A stretch of 64,000 nt of DNA from Sphingomonas canadensis (GCF_026013525.1 NZ_JAPDRA010000002.1:186001-250000), one strand, 5' to 3'; numbered from the stretch's first letter, positions 52,121 to 62,591 are shown. Notes: generated by a model not told the origin, from the sequence alone. A program made the numbers and translations.

Positions 52121-53767
52121 CTAAACCGTCCCCGGCAGCTCGTGCGGGCCTGTGTCGCGGGGCGGGGGGCCGGTTTCCACCTCCAGCATGCGGCGGACGC
52201 GGGGGCGTTCCTCGCCGCGGTGATATTCCAGGATGCGCGCGAAATTGGCGGCGTCGGCATGGGTGCGGCGCTGGTTGTGGCGCACATAGTCCACCCAGGT
52301 CGGCACATGATAGCGCTCCAGCCACAGCTCCGCGTCGCTCAGGTCGTGGAGCAGCGACCAGCCATAGGCGCCGTCGCGGCGGCGGACCCGGCGGCGTTCG
52401 CTCATCGCCGCCAGGAACGCGGGCACGTCGCCGGGGGCGATCCGGTATTCGATCAGCACCACCACCGGCCCGCTGCGCGGCTCGACCGGCACCGACGTCT
52501 CCGGCTCGCGCCAGTCGCGCAGCGGATCGAGGTTCAGGTCGTCCACCTTGGGCAGTGGCATGCGCAGCCCCACGAGCGCGCTGACCGCCTGCCAGCCCGC
52601 CGCGGCGAAGATCGCGGTGACGATGCCATGGTGCTCGGCCACCCATCCGAAGCCCCAGCTTCCGGCGGCCAGCCCGCCGAACGCGCACATCTGATAGACT
52701 GACAGCGCCCGCGCGACGACCCAGCGGGGCGCGGCGAGCTGCATCGTCGCGTTGAAGGTGGAAAGCGCCAGCAGCCAGCTCGCCCCGCCCAGCATCAGCG
52801 CGGGCAGGGTGAACACCATGTTGCGGCTGACCCCCACCGCCGCCGTGGACAGCACCAGCGCGAGCGAGGCGAGGCGCACGATCGTCTCGTTCGAGAAGCG
52901 CCGCCGCAGCCTGCCGCTGGCCGCCGCGCCGCCCACCGCGCCCAGCCCGAACGCGCCCAGCATCATGCCGAAGGTGGAAGGGCCGCCGCCCATCAGGTCG
53001 CGCGCGATCACCGGCAGCAGCGCCGATACCCCGGCCAGCCCGCTGCCGAACAGCAGCGTGCGGCCCAGCACCATGGTGAGGTGCGGCGACATCGCGACAT
53101 AGCGCACGCCCGCCGCCATCGCGGCGCGGATCGGCTCGCGCGGGGTGGTCCGCTCCGGCGTGGCGGGGCGCCAGCGCAACAGCACCGCCGCCAGCCAGAA
53201 ATAGCTGACCGCGTTGACCAGGAACGCCGCCGTCGCGCCCAGCGTGGCGACGATCACGCCGCCGATCGCCGGCCCCAGCGTGCGCGCGATGTTGAACGCC
53301 ATGCTGTTGAGCGCCACCGCCGAATGCAGCGCCGCGCGCGGCACCATCTCGCTCACCGAGGTGTGCCACGACGGGCTGTTGAGCGCGGTGCCGCAGCCGA
53401 CCAGGAAGGTGAAGCCCAGCAGCAGCCAGGGCGAGAGCAGCCCGAACCACGAACAGAGCGCCAGCCCGATCGAGACGCAGAACAGGAATCCCTGCGCCGC
53501 CAGCATCACGTGGCGCCGGTTGAAATTGTCCGCCACCGCGCCGGACAGCAGCGCCAGCAGTACGATCGGCAGCGATATCGACACCGGCACCAGCGCGACG
53601 AGCTGGGGCGATCCGGCCAGCGCCACCATCGTCCATGCGGCACCGACCGACTGGATCATCCCGCCCAGGTTGGCGGCCAGGTTCGCCGCCCATACCGCGC
53701 GGAAGATCGGGATCGATAAGGGCGACGGGACTGCGCCGGAATCTGGCGCATGCGACGCTGGAGCCAT
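52121..53767 (-). CDS. MFS_3-type (enterobactin-exporter-like) transporter with C-terminal domain
   Basis: 548 aa from ATG 53767 (GGGGAGCGC upstream). Twelve helices in residues about 20-410, followed by a soluble C-terminal domain of about 100 aa (from DLNLDPLRDWREPE, then VVLIEYRIAPGDVPAFLAAM...). This is the PF05977 transmembrane secretion effector layout, which is linked to export of siderophores or drugs. The last residues are polar and Pro-rich. Convergent with the NTF2-like gene and separated by 121 bp. Confidence 0.86.
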   Translation of the reverse strand: MAPASHAPDSGAVPSPLSIPIFRAVWAANLAANLGGMIQSVGAAWTMVALAGSPQLVALVPVSISLPIVLLALLSGAVADNFNRRHVMLAAQGFLFCVSIGLALCSWFGLLSPWLLLGFTFLVGCGTALNSPSWHTSVSEMVPRAALHSAVALNSMAFNIARTLGPAIGGVIVATLGATAAFLVNAVSYFWLAAVLLRWRPATPERTTPREPIRAAMAAGVRYVAMSPHLTMVLGRTLLFGSGLAGVSALLPVIARDLMGGGPSTFGMMLGAFGLGAVGGAAASGRLRRRFSNETIVRLASLALVLSTAAVGVSRNMVFTLPALMLGGASWLLALSTFNATMQLAAPRWVVARALSVYQMCAFGGLAAGSWGFGWVAEHHGIVTAIFAAAGWQAVSALVGLRMPLPKVDDLNLDPLRDWREPETSVPVEPRSGPVVVLIEYRIAPGDVPAFLAAMSERRRVRRRDGAYGWSLLHDLSDAELWLERYHVPTWVDYVRHNQRRTHADAANFARILEYHRGEERPRVRRMLEVETGPPPRDTGPHELPGTV

Positions 53768-54162
53768 GCGCTCCCCGATGCGGCAACCCGGCTGCCAGGG
53801 GAAGCGAAAAGCGCCTTCCGGCATGTTTTTTGGGCCGCTTCCGCGGGCTTCGCGTACCGCGGTGCCCGCCGCGGCCACGCCGGGCGGCGCAGGCATGCTG
53901 CATGATCGCGGCGCCGTTGCCCCGCGCAGGCCGCAGCCGGGCCGTGCGCCCGACGGACCTCGCGTTCCTAAGGCCTTGATTCTGCGCGGGCGGCCACTCC
54001 GCTTGATACCCGGTTCGGACCATTACGTATACCCGGCCCAGCCCCCCGGTTCCAAGAGCGGCCCGGGCGAGGAGCGCTGGGGAGCGGTCCATCTTGGCGG
54101 ACGCTTTCCCGCGAACCTCACCCAATTTTTGCAAGCGCACGACGAGCCAGGGGGCCCATCGA
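53768..54162. other. Long divergent intergenic region upstream of ccoN
   Basis: 395 bp without a supported gene. It has two TTGAT half-sites (53976 and 54004), but no complete TTGATNNNNATCAA FNR/FixK box, so oxygen control cannot be shown from sequence. GCCAGGGGG lies at 54147-54155 before the ccoN start. Confidence 0.4.
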
Positions 54163-55797
54163 ATGGACGCATATGTTGCCAGGAGCATGACCTGGCTTTC
54201 CCTCGCCATCCTTGCGGTGTTCGCCGCGGCGGTGACGGTGGATCCTGCCTTCGCGGTGCATGCCGCGATCTTCGCCGCCGCGGGTTTCCTTGCGGCCTTC
54301 CTCTCGATGCGGAGCGCCGGTGACGCACCGGCCGCGCCCAAGCCCGGCGAGTATGACGACGACGTCATCCGCTGGGGCACCATTGCCACGGTCTTCTGGG
54401 GCGTCGTGGGCTTCCTGGTCGGGCTCTACATCGCCTTGCAGCTCGCCTTTCCGGCGCTGAACCTGGGGCTGGAGTACAGCAGCTTCGGGCGCCTGCGGCC
54501 GCTGCACACCTCGGCGGTGATCTTCGCGTTCGGCGGCAATGCGCTGATCGCGACGAGCTTCTACGTCGTCCAGCGCACCTGTCGTGCGCGGCTCGCCTTC
54601 CCGGGCATCGCGCGCTTCGTCTTCTGGGGATACCAGCTCTTCATCGTGCTGGCGGCCACCGGCTATGTCCTGGGCGTAACCGAGGGCAAGGAATATGCCG
54701 AGCCCGAATGGTATGTCGACATCTGGCTGACGGTCGTCTGGGTCGCCTATCTGGCGGTCTTCGTCGGCACGCTGGTGAAGCGGCATGAGCCGCACATCTA
54801 TGTCGCCAACTGGTTCTACCTGGCCTTCATCGTCACCGTGGCAATGCTGCACCTGGTCAACAACCTGTCGATGCCGGTCACCATCTTCGGTACCAAGAGC
54901 TATTCCGCCTTCGCGGGCGTGCAGGACGCGCTGACGCAATGGTGGTACGGCCACAACGCGGTCGGCTTCTTCCTCACCGCGGGCTTCCTGGGCATGATGT
55001 ATTACTTCGTGCCGAAGCAGGCCGAGCGCCCGGTCTACAGCTATCGCCTGTCGATCGTTCACTTCTGGTCGCTGATCTTCCTCTACATCTGGGCGGGTCC
55101 GCACCACCTCCACTATACTGCGCTGCCCGATTGGGCGCAGACGCTGGGCATGGTGTTCTCGGTGATGCTGTGGATGCCGAGCTGGGGCGGCATGATCAAC
55201 GGCCTGATGACGCTCTCCGGCGCATGGGACAAGATCCGCACCGATCCGATCATTCGCATGCAGGTCCTGGCGCTCGCCTTCTACGGCATGAGCACCTTCG
55301 AAGGACCGCTGATGTCGATCAAGAGCGTCAACTCGCTGAGCCACTATACCGACTGGACCATCGGCCACGTGCATTCGGGCGCGCTGGGCTGGGTCGGCAT
55401 GATCAGCTTCGCGGCGGTCTATTTCATGACGCCGAAGCTGTGGAAGCGCGAGCGGCTCTATTCGCTGCGGATGATCAACTGGCACTTCTGGTGCGCGACC
55501 GCGGGCATCGTCCTCTATGCGTCGGCGATGTGGGTCGCGGGCATCATGCAGGGCCTGATGTGGCGCGAATATGGTCAGGACGGTTACCTGGTCTATTCCT
55601 TCGCCGAGGTCGTGGCTGCGATGCATCCCTACTACCTCATCCGCGCCGCGGGCGGCCTGCTCTACTTGCTCGGCAGCCTGTTCATGGTCTGGAACATCTG
55701 GATGACCATCAAGGGCAAGGTCCGCGAGGAGGCGCCGATGCACGACGCCACCTATAATCCCGCCGCAGACAAGCCGCTCGTTCCGGCTGCCGCATAA
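54163..55797 (+). CDS. ccoN: cbb3-type cytochrome c oxidase subunit I (CcoN)
   Basis: 544 aa from ATG 54163 (the in-frame ATG-like start at 54094 has no purine-rich site). Heme-copper oxidase catalytic subunit with heme- and copper-binding His motifs in [27 protein letters not shown] and [10 protein letters not shown]. It reduces oxygen to water with high affinity. First gene of ccoNOQP-ccoGHIS; every later junction is short or overlapping. Confidence 0.97.
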   Translation: MDAYVARSMTWLSLAILAVFAAAVTVDPAFAVHAAIFAAAGFLAAFLSMRSAGDAPAAPKPGEYDDDVIRWGTIATVFWGVVGFLVGLYIALQLAFPALNLGLEYSSFGRLRPLHTSAVIFAFGGNALIATSFYVVQRTCRARLAFPGIARFVFWGYQLFIVLAATGYVLGVTEGKEYAEPEWYVDIWLTVVWVAYLAVFVGTLVKRHEPHIYVANWFYLAFIVTVAMLHLVNNLSMPVTIFGTKSYSAFAGVQDALTQWWYGHNAVGFFLTAGFLGMMYYFVPKQAERPVYSYRLSIVHFWSLIFLYIWAGPHHLHYTALPDWAQTLGMVFSVMLWMPSWGGMINGLMTLSGAWDKIRTDPIIRMQVLALAFYGMSTFEGPLMSIKSVNSLSHYTDWTIGHVHSGALGWVGMISFAAVYFMTPKLWKRERLYSLRMINWHFWCATAGIVLYASAMWVAGIMQGLMWREYGQDGYLVYSFAEVVAAMHPYYLIRAAGGLLYLLGSLFMVWNIWMTIKGKVREEAPMHDATYNPAADKPLVPAAA

Positions 55798-55809
55798 GGA
55801 CGCGAAAAA

Positions 55810-56544
55810 ATGGCAAGCAAGTTCTTTGACCACGGCAAGATCGAGCGCAACGTCACGCTGCTGATGGTGCTCGGCCTGATCACGGTGGCGATCGGCGGCA
55901 TCGTCGAGATCGCGCCGCTCTTCTGGATCGACTCGACCATCGAGAAGGTGAAGGGCGTCCGTCCCTACACCCCGCTCGAGCAGGCGGGCCGCAACATCTA
56001 TATCCGCGAGGGCTGCTACAACTGCCACAGCCAGATGATCCGTCCCTTCCGGGACGAGGTCGAACGCTATGGCCACTACAGCCTGGCGGCCGAGAGCATG
56101 TACGACCATCCGTTCCAATGGGGGTCGAAGCGCACCGGGCCTGATCTGGCGCGCGTCGGCGGCCGCTATTCGGACGAATGGCACGTGCAGCACCTGAAGG
56201 ACCCGCGTTCCGTGGTGCCGGAATCGATCATGCCCGGATACAGCTTCCTGGCCGATCGCGAGCTGCGCACCAAGGGCTTCGGCGGCGATCTGACGGCGCT
56301 GCGCCGGGTGGGCGTGCCCTATACCGACGCCGATGTCGCCAAGGCCGACGAAGACGTGCGCACCCAGGCGACGCCCGGGGCGGATGCGGCGGACCTGATC
56401 GCACGCTATCCCAAGGCACAGGCGCGCGATTTCGACGGCAATCCGGAGCGGGTGACCGAGATGGATGCGCTGGTCGCCTATCTTCAGATGCTGGGCACGC
56501 TGGTCGATACCAGCAAGGCCGCGCCGAAGGAGCAGGCACGATGA
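55810..56544 (+). CDS. ccoO: cbb3-type oxidase monoheme subunit II (CcoO)
   Basis: 244 aa. N-terminal transmembrane anchor (about residues 16-38) and one heme-c site C69-YN-C72-H73; the distal Met ligand is in SIMPGYSFL. Starts 12 bp after ccoN with AGGACG upstream and overlaps ccoQ by ATGA. Confidence 0.97.
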   Translation: MASKFFDHGKIERNVTLLMVLGLITVAIGGIVEIAPLFWIDSTIEKVKGVRPYTPLEQAGRNIYIREGCYNCHSQMIRPFRDEVERYGHYSLAAESMYDHPFQWGSKRTGPDLARVGGRYSDEWHVQHLKDPRSVVPESIMPGYSFLADRELRTKGFGGDLTALRRVGVPYTDADVAKADEDVRTQATPGADAADLIARYPKAQARDFDGNPERVTEMDALVAYLQMLGTLVDTSKAAPKEQAR

Positions 56545-56705
56545 GCGCCTATGACGTGGCACGCCACTTCGCCGACAGTTGGGGGCTGGTCTTCCTGTTC
56601 GGCGTCTTCCTGTTCGCCGTGGGACGCGCGCTGCGCCCCTCCGCCCGCGACGAGTACGAACATGCGCGCACCGTGGTGCTGCGTGACGAGGAACCGGGGA
56701 AATGA
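56541..56705 (+). CDS. ccoQ: cbb3-type oxidase subunit (CcoQ)
   Basis: 54 aa small membrane protein: one helix (about residues 14-29) and a charged [12 protein letters not shown] tail. Position between ccoO and ccoP and ATGA overlaps on both sides identify it. It stabilises the complex. Confidence 0.92.
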   Translation: MSAYDVARHFADSWGLVFLFGVFLFAVGRALRPSARDEYEHARTVVLRDEEPGK

Positions 56706-57580
56706 GCGACGAAGAAACCAAGGCCATCGATCCCGCCACCGGCAGCGAGATCAAGAACCATGAATGGGATGGCATCCGCGAGCTGAACACGCCGCTGCCG
56801 CGGTGGTGGCTGTGGACCTTCTATGCCTGCATCGTCTTCGCGATCGGCTATTGCGTGGTCTATCCGGCGATCCCGCTGGTGGAGAACGCGACGGCCGGCA
56901 CCTTCGGCTGGACCAGCCGGGGCGCGCTGGACAAGGAGATGGCCGCCGCCGAGGCCGGCCGCGCCGCCACCAACAAGGCGCTGGCCGAAACGCCGATCGA
57001 GGCGATCGACCCCAATTCGCCGCTGATGCGCGCGGCGGTGGAGGGCGGACGCGCGGCGTTCAAGGTCAATTGCGTCCAGTGCCATGGTTCGGGCGCGGCG
57101 GGCAGCCCCGGCTACCCCAACCTGAACGATGACGACTGGCTGTGGGGCGGCGACATCAAGACCGTCTACCAGACGATCCGCCATGGCATCCGCCAGCCCG
57201 GCGACGACCTGACGCGCGTGTCCCAGATGCCCGCGTTCGGCCGCGACCAACTGTTGACGCCGGTGCAGATCGACGACGTCGTGTCCTATGTCCGCTACCT
57301 CTCCAAGCAGGAGAAGCCGAGCCAGTCGGCCGCGCGCGGCAAGGCGCTGTTCGCCGCCAACTGCGCGGCGTGCCACGGCAACGACGCCAAGGGCGGCCGC
57401 CAGTTCGGCGCGCCGAACCTGACCGATCCGATCTGGCTCTATGGCGGCAGCCGCGACGCGCTGACCCAGACGGTCACCAACGCGCGCGCCGGCGTGATGC
57501 CGTCGTGGGAAGGCCGTCTGGACCCGGTCACCGTCAAGATGCTGGCGGCCTATGTCCACCAATTGGGCGGCGGCGAATGA
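56702..57580 (+). CDS. ccoP: cbb3-type oxidase diheme subunit III (CcoP)
   Basis: 292 aa. N-terminal NHEWDGIRELNTPLPRWWLW signature, a membrane anchor about 37-57, and two heme-c motifs: C124-VQ-C127-H128 and C221-AA-C224-H225. It passes electrons from soluble cytochrome to CcoO. Overlaps ccoQ and ccoG. Confidence 0.97.
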   Translation: MSDEETKAIDPATGSEIKNHEWDGIRELNTPLPRWWLWTFYACIVFAIGYCVVYPAIPLVENATAGTFGWTSRGALDKEMAAAEAGRAATNKALAETPIEAIDPNSPLMRAAVEGGRAAFKVNCVQCHGSGAAGSPGYPNLNDDDWLWGGDIKTVYQTIRHGIRQPGDDLTRVSQMPAFGRDQLLTPVQIDDVVSYVRYLSKQEKPSQSAARGKALFAANCAACHGNDAKGGRQFGAPNLTDPIWLYGGSRDALTQTVTNARAGVMPSWEGRLDPVTVKMLAAYVHQLGGGE

Positions 57581-59034
57581 TGTCCAGCCACAAGGACCGG
57601 ACGGGCAAGGGCGGCGGGCTGTATGCCCGCCGCCCCGACGTCTTCCCGCGCGCGGTGGACGGCTTCTTCCGCCGTCTGAAGTGGATCGTCATGGCGGTCA
57701 CGCTGACGATCTACTATGTCACGCCCTGGGTCCGCTGGGATCGCGGACCCTATGCTCCGGACCAGGCGGTGCTGGTCGATCTGGCCAACCGCCGCTTCTA
57801 CTTCTTCTCGATCGAGATTTGGCCGCACGAATTCTATTACGTCGCGGGCCTGCTCGTCATGGCCGGGATCGGCCTGTTCCTGCTCACCGCCACGGTGGGC
57901 CGCGCCTGGTGCGGCTATGCCTGCCCCCAGACGGTGTGGACCGACCTGTTCCTCCATATCGAGCGCTTCATCGACGGTGACCGCAACGCCCAGATTCGCC
58001 TGAAGCAGGCGCCGCTGAGCGTGGGCAAGGTGGCCAAGCGCGTGACCAAGCATGCCGCATGGCTGACGGTCGGCGTGCTGACAGGCGGCGCCTGGATCTT
58101 CTATTTCGCCGACGCGCCCACGCTGCTGCGCGATCTGGTTACCGGCCAGGCGGCGCCGATCGCCTACAGCACGATCGGCGTGCTCACGGCCACCACCTAT
58201 ATCTTCGGCGGGTGGATGCGCGAGCAGGTGTGCATCTATATGTGCCCGTGGCCGCGCATCCAGTCGGCGATGCTCGACGAGCGTTCGCTGACGGTGACCT
58301 ACAAGGACTGGCGCGGCGAGCCGCGCAGCCATGGCCTGAAGCGCGTCGAGGGCCAGAAGACCGGCGACTGCATCGATTGCAACGCCTGCGTCGCGGTGTG
58401 CCCCACCGGCATCGACATCCGCAACGGGCCGCAGCTCGCCTGCATCACCTGCGCGCTGTGCATCGACGCCTGCGACGAGATGATGGCCAAGATCGGCCGT
58501 CCGCGCGGCCTGATCGACTATGCGACGTTCGAGGACTGCGAGGTGGAGCGCAAGGGCGGGGCTCCGGTCCCGATCAAGCGCACGCTGCTGCGTTCGCGCA
58601 CGCTGATCTATTTCGGCCTGTGGGTCGCGGTGGGCGTGGCGATGCTCGCCTCGCTGGGCGCGCGCACCCGGCTCGATCTGTCGGTGGGCCAGGAGCGCAA
58701 CCCGCTCTACGTCCAGCTTTCGAGCGGCGAGGTGCGCAATGCCTACACCGTCAAGGTCCGCAACATGGAGACGCGCGAGCGCCCGGTGCGGATCAGCATC
58801 GAAGGCCTGCCCGGCGCGCGCATGTGGGATTCGCTGGAGAGCGAGGACAAGGCCGCGCAGGTGATGGAATTCACCGTCGGCGCGGACCAGGTGACCAAGC
58901 GCCGCATCTACGTCAGCGCGCCGCGATCCGGCCCTGCACCGGCCGACTTCGCCTTCCGCGTCGAAAGCCGCGACGACACGCCCAACACCGACCGCGAGGA
59001 AACGCGGTTCGATCGCCCGGAGGATGGACAATGA
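57577..59034 (+). CDS. ccoG: cbb3 oxidase maturation ferredoxin-type copper protein (CcoG/RdxA)
   Basis: 485 aa from ATG 57577 (ATGATG). Transmembrane helices and two Cys-rich ferredoxin clusters in CIDCNACVAVCPTG and CITCALCIDACDE; additional WCGYACPQT and CIYMCPWPR motifs. A C-terminal immunoglobulin-like periplasmic domain ends the protein. It reduces copper for oxidase assembly. Confidence 0.95.
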   Translation: MMSSHKDRTGKGGGLYARRPDVFPRAVDGFFRRLKWIVMAVTLTIYYVTPWVRWDRGPYAPDQAVLVDLANRRFYFFSIEIWPHEFYYVAGLLVMAGIGLFLLTATVGRAWCGYACPQTVWTDLFLHIERFIDGDRNAQIRLKQAPLSVGKVAKRVTKHAAWLTVGVLTGGAWIFYFADAPTLLRDLVTGQAAPIAYSTIGVLTATTYIFGGWMREQVCIYMCPWPRIQSAMLDERSLTVTYKDWRGEPRSHGLKRVEGQKTGDCIDCNACVAVCPTGIDIRNGPQLACITCALCIDACDEMMAKIGRPRGLIDYATFEDCEVERKGGAPVPIKRTLLRSRTLIYFGLWVAVGVAMLASLGARTRLDLSVGQERNPLYVQLSSGEVRNAYTVKVRNMETRERPVRISIEGLPGARMWDSLESEDKAAQVMEFTVGADQVTKRRIYVSAPRSGPAPADFAFRVESRDDTPNTDREETRFDRPEDGQ

Positions 59035-59486
59035 CGCGCCGCTTCACCGGCTGGCACATGCTGGCGTGCATGGTTGGGTTCTTCGGCGTGGTGATCGCCG
59101 TGAACGTCGCGATGGCGACACTGGCGGCGCGCACCTTCGGCGGCACGGTGGTCAAGAACAGCTATGTCGCCAGCCAGCAGTTCAACACCTGGCTGGCCGA
59201 GGCCGACGCGCAGCAGAAGCTGGGCTGGAAGGCCGAGGCGGAGGCCATCGACGGGCGGCTGGTGATCGGTGCGCAATCGGCCACCGCGCCGCTGACCGGC
59301 GCGCGCGTGACCGCGGTGGCGATGCACCCGCTGGGCCGCGCGGCGGATATCCCGCTCGCGTTCAATGAGGCGGAGCCCGGCCGCTTCGTCGCCGCCACGC
59401 GGCTGCCCGCCGGGCGCTGGCGGGTGCGCATCCGCATCGAGCGCGACGGCCGCGCCGCCGACTATCTGCGCGACGTGGCGGCATGA
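59031..59486 (+). CDS. ccoH: FixH/CcoH family cbb3 assembly protein
   Basis: 151 aa. One N-terminal helix (about residues 9-32), NSYVASQQFNTWL motif and a periplasmic beta-domain typical of FixH. Overlaps ccoG and ccoI by ATGA. Confidence 0.93.
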   Translation: MTRRFTGWHMLACMVGFFGVVIAVNVAMATLAARTFGGTVVKNSYVASQQFNTWLAEADAQQKLGWKAEAEAIDGRLVIGAQSATAPLTGARVTAVAMHPLGRAADIPLAFNEAEPGRFVAATRLPAGRWRVRIRIERDGRAADYLRDVAA

Positions 59487-61582
59487 CCGTCCACAGCGAG
59501 CTGAGCGTCCCCGGCATCCGCTGCGCCGGCTGCATCGCGAAGATCGAGCGCGAGCTGGCGCCGATGCCGGGCGTGCGCCGCGCCCGCGTGAACTTCACCA
59601 CCCGCCGCGTGCTGGTGGACCATGACGAGGATCTGACGCCCGAGGCGCTGCGCAAGGCGATCGAGGCGATCGGGTTCGAGGCGCAGCCGCTGGCCCGCGC
59701 GGGCGAGATCGAGCGGCGCGAATCGCGCGATCTGCTGCGCGCGGTGGCCGTGGCGGGCTTTGCGTCGATGAACATCATGCTGCTGTCGGTGTCGGTGTGG
59801 TCCGGCGCGGGCGGGGTGACGCGCGAGCTGTTCCACTGGCTTTCAGCGCTGATCGCGATGCCCACCATCGCCTATTCGGGCCGCCCCTTCTTCAAATCGG
59901 CGTGGAGCGCGCTCCGCCGCCGCACCAACATGGACGTGCCGATCTCGATCGGCGTGATCCTGGCCACCGCGCTCAGCCTGTTCGAGACGATCACCGGCGG
60001 GCCGCACGCCTATTTCGACGGCGCGGTGATGCTGTTGTTCTTCCTGCTGGTCGGCCGCTGGCTGGACAGCGTGATGCGCGATCGCGCGCGCAGCGGGGCT
60101 GAGGCGCTGCTGCGCGAGACCGCGCCGGGCGGCATGGTGATCCTGCCGGACGGCGCCGCGCGCTGGCTGGCCGCCGACGCGATCGAGCCGGGCATGCGCC
60201 TGCTGGTCGCGGCGGGCGAGCGGCTGGCGGCGGACGGCGTGGTGGAGGAGGGCAGTTCCAGTCTGGACCGGTCGCTGATCACCGGGGAGAGCCGGCCGGA
60301 GCCGGTGGCCAAGGGCGGCAAGGTGCTGGCGGGCACGCTGAACCTGGACGCGCCGATCACCGTGCGCGTCACCGCTGCGGGCGAGGGCACGACCATCGCC
60401 GATATCGCGCGGATGATGGAGGCGGCGGGGCAGGGGCGCTCGCGCTATGTCCGCATCGCCGATCGCGCGGCGCGGCTCTATGCCCCCGCCGTCCACACGC
60501 TGGCGGCGTCAAGCTTCGCGGGGTGGATGATCGCGGGCGCGGGCTGGCATGAATCGCTGCTGATCGCGGTGGCGGTGCTGATCATCACCTGCCCGTGCGC
60601 GCTGGGCCTGGCCGTTCCCGCCGCGCAGGTGGTTGCGGCGGGCGCGCTGATGCGGCGCGGCATCCTGGTGAAGGACGGATCGGCGCTGGAGCGTCTGTCC
60701 GAGGCCGATGTTGTGCGTTTCGACAAGACCGGGACGCTGACGCTGGGCCGCCCGGTGCCCGAGGACGCCGGCCGGCTGGAGGGCGAAGAGGCCGAGGTCG
60801 CGCTGGCGCTGGCGCGGGCGAGCCGCCATCCGATCGCCCGCGCGCTGGCGCAGGCCCTGGAGGAGCGCGGCGTGCGCGCCGCCGCGGTGGAGGATCTGAA
60901 GGAAGTTCCCGGCATCGGCGTCGCCGGGCGCTGGCGGGGCCAGGCCGCGCTGCTGGGCCGCCCGAGCTGGATCGGGGTGGAGGCGGCGCAGTCGATGCTC
61001 GTCACCGCCTTTGCGCTGGGGAACAATCCGCCGCGCGTGCTGAGCTTTGCCGATCCCGTCCGCCCCGATGCGGAAGCGGCGGTGGCGGAGATCCGCGCGC
61101 TGGGGCTGGACGCGGCGATCCTTTCGGGCGACCGGCCGGAGGCGGTGCGCACCGTCGCCAACGCGCTGGGGATGTTCGCCACCGCGCGGCTGACGCCCGA
61201 GGACAAGCTGGCGGAGATCGAACGGCTGCATCGCCAGGGCCATCGCGTGCTGATGGTGGGCGACGGGCTGAACGACGGCCCGGCGCTGGCGGCGGGGCAC
61301 GTCTCGATCGCGCCGGCATCGGCCAGCGACGTGGGCCAGACGGCGGCGGACCTGGTGTTCCTGGGCGACAGCCTGTTGCCCGTGCCGGCCGCGATCCGCG
61401 CCGCGCGGCGCACCCAGAATATCGTCCGTCAGAATTTCGCGCTGGCGGTGGGCTATAACCTGTTCGCCGTGCCGCTGGCGATCTGCGGGCTGGTGACGCC
61501 GCTGATCGCCGCGCTGGCGATGTCCGGCTCGTCGCTGGTGGTGGTGGCCAATGCGCTCAGGCTGCGGAGGTGCGCGCGATGA
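59483..61582 (+). CDS. ccoI: Copper-transporting P-type ATPase for cbb3 assembly (CcoI)
   Basis: 699 aa P1B ATPase. Metal-binding C14-AG-C17 in an N-terminal HMA domain; transmembrane CPC in TCPCALGLAVP; phosphorylation DKTGT; SRHPIA and GDGLNDGPAL. It supplies copper for the CuB site. Overlaps ccoH and ccoS. Confidence 0.96.
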   Translation: MTVHSELSVPGIRCAGCIAKIERELAPMPGVRRARVNFTTRRVLVDHDEDLTPEALRKAIEAIGFEAQPLARAGEIERRESRDLLRAVAVAGFASMNIMLLSVSVWSGAGGVTRELFHWLSALIAMPTIAYSGRPFFKSAWSALRRRTNMDVPISIGVILATALSLFETITGGPHAYFDGAVMLLFFLLVGRWLDSVMRDRARSGAEALLRETAPGGMVILPDGAARWLAADAIEPGMRLLVAAGERLAADGVVEEGSSSLDRSLITGESRPEPVAKGGKVLAGTLNLDAPITVRVTAAGEGTTIADIARMMEAAGQGRSRYVRIADRAARLYAPAVHTLAASSFAGWMIAGAGWHESLLIAVAVLIITCPCALGLAVPAAQVVAAGALMRRGILVKDGSALERLSEADVVRFDKTGTLTLGRPVPEDAGRLEGEEAEVALALARASRHPIARALAQALEERGVRAAAVEDLKEVPGIGVAGRWRGQAALLGRPSWIGVEAAQSMLVTAFALGNNPPRVLSFADPVRPDAEAAVAEIRALGLDAAILSGDRPEAVRTVANALGMFATARLTPEDKLAEIERLHRQGHRVLMVGDGLNDGPALAAGHVSIAPASASDVGQTAADLVFLGDSLLPVPAAIRAARRTQNIVRQNFALAVGYNLFAVPLAICGLVTPLIAALAMSGSSLVVVANALRLRRCAR

Positions 61583-61734
61583 ACGGGTTGCTGTTCCTGA
61601 TCCCCATCGCGCTGCTGCTCGGCTTCGCCGGGCTGGCGGCGTTCCTGTGGGCGCTGCAATCGGGCCAGTTCGAGGATCCGGACGGATCGGCGCTGCGCAT
61701 CCTGATCGACGATACCGGCCCGGCCGATGAATAG
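61579..61734 (+). CDS. ccoS: cbb3-type oxidase assembly protein CcoS
   Basis: 51 aa: one helix (about residues 4-26) and the FLWALQSGQFEDPDG signature. Last gene of the canonical operon; overlaps ccoI by ATGA. Confidence 0.93.
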   Translation: MNGLLFLIPIALLLGFAGLAAFLWALQSGQFEDPDGSALRILIDDTGPADE

Positions 61735-61951
61735 GCGGTCGCTGATCCGCATCGCGCCCGCGCTGCTGCTGGCGCTGCCTGCCCCGGTGCTGGGGGCGGA
61801 GCGGACGATCCGCATGCCGTTGTGCAACGGCGGCAGCGTCGAGGTGCCGGTCGGCGGAGGCGATGGGCAGGACGGGCACGGCAAACAGCCATGCCCTGTC
61901 GCCTGCCACGCCATCTGCCAGCCCGGCCGCGGCAAGAAGCGCCCCGGCTGA
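61727..61951 (+). CDS. Small secreted Cys-containing protein overlapping ccoS
   Basis: 74 aa starting 8 bp before the ccoS stop in another frame. Signal peptide residues 1-23 (LLLALPAPVLGA-ER) then a mature part with one Cys after MPL and the motif CPVACHAIC. His between Cys hints at copper or metal binding, which is inference. Overlap suggests co-translation with the cbb3 genes. Confidence 0.68.
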   Translation: MNRRSLIRIAPALLLALPAPVLGAERTIRMPLCNGGSVEVPVGGGDGQDGHGKQPCPVACHAICQPGRGKKRPG

Positions 61952-62048
61952 ACCGCCCGTCCTGCTCCCGCGAACCGGCGGGCCTGCTGCCTTTGCCCCT
62001 TGGCTTTGCGGGCGCGGCACCGCTATGCGCATGGGTCCGGAGGACGGG

Positions 62049-62519
62049 ATGAAGCAAAACGGCGGCGAAAGGCCGGGCGAGATGTCTGCGCTGATGCGGC
62101 TGCTGAAGGTGGCCTCGCTGATCCAGAAGCCGATCCGCGACGGCGCATCGATCCCGATCGGGATCGCCCCCAACGATCTTCGCATCCTGATGGCGCTGGG
62201 CGGCGAAGGCGCCATGGCCGGTTTCGAGCTGGCCGACCGGATCGGCATGCTGCCGATGAACGTCAGCCGCTCGCTTGATGCTTTGCAGAAGCTGGGGCTC
62301 GTAGAGCCCGTCGCCGATACCCGCAACCGCCGCCGCAAGCCACACCAGCTCACCCAGGCAGGCTGGGACAGGTTCCGCGAGACTGAGGCGCGCATCGCCA
62401 GCCTGTCCGATTTCCTCCTCGGTGATCTTTCCGCCGCGGATCGGGCGCGGTTCGATGCGACGCTTCAACATCTCGACCGGCGCATCGCGGACTGGCCTTC
62501 GCCGCCCCGCGCCGCCTGA
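62049..62519 (+). CDS. MarR family transcriptional regulator
   Basis: 156 aa from ATG 62049 with GGAGG 5 nt upstream (earlier ATGs at 62025 and 62031 lack this). A winged helix-turn-helix is visible: MAGFELADRIGMLPMNVSRSLDALQKLGLV then RRRKPHQLTQAG. Likely controls the aldehyde dehydrogenase or other genes beyond the window. Confidence 0.85.
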   Translation: MKQNGGERPGEMSALMRLLKVASLIQKPIRDGASIPIGIAPNDLRILMALGGEGAMAGFELADRIGMLPMNVSRSLDALQKLGLVEPVADTRNRRRKPHQLTQAGWDRFRETEARIASLSDFLLGDLSAADRARFDATLQHLDRRIADWPSPPRAA

Positions 62520-62591
62520 ATTTCCCCTGCGTCGCGCCCGCCGGCGGCCATCGCGATGAAACCCAGGCCGCCCCGGCTTGTGCGGTTTCTG

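Noticed and set aside
53970..54015. FNR/FixK box upstream of ccoN
   Set aside because: Only single TTGAT half-sites are present; no ATCAA partner at the right spacing.
54118..56790. A long open frame (890 codons) on the minus strand across ccoN-ccoP
   Set aside because: It is a GC-driven shadow of well-identified cbb3 genes; its translation is low-complexity Arg/His/Asp-rich with no domain. The same holds for other long antisense frames such as 5358-7112, 34702-37215, 40871-42622 and 51996-54389.
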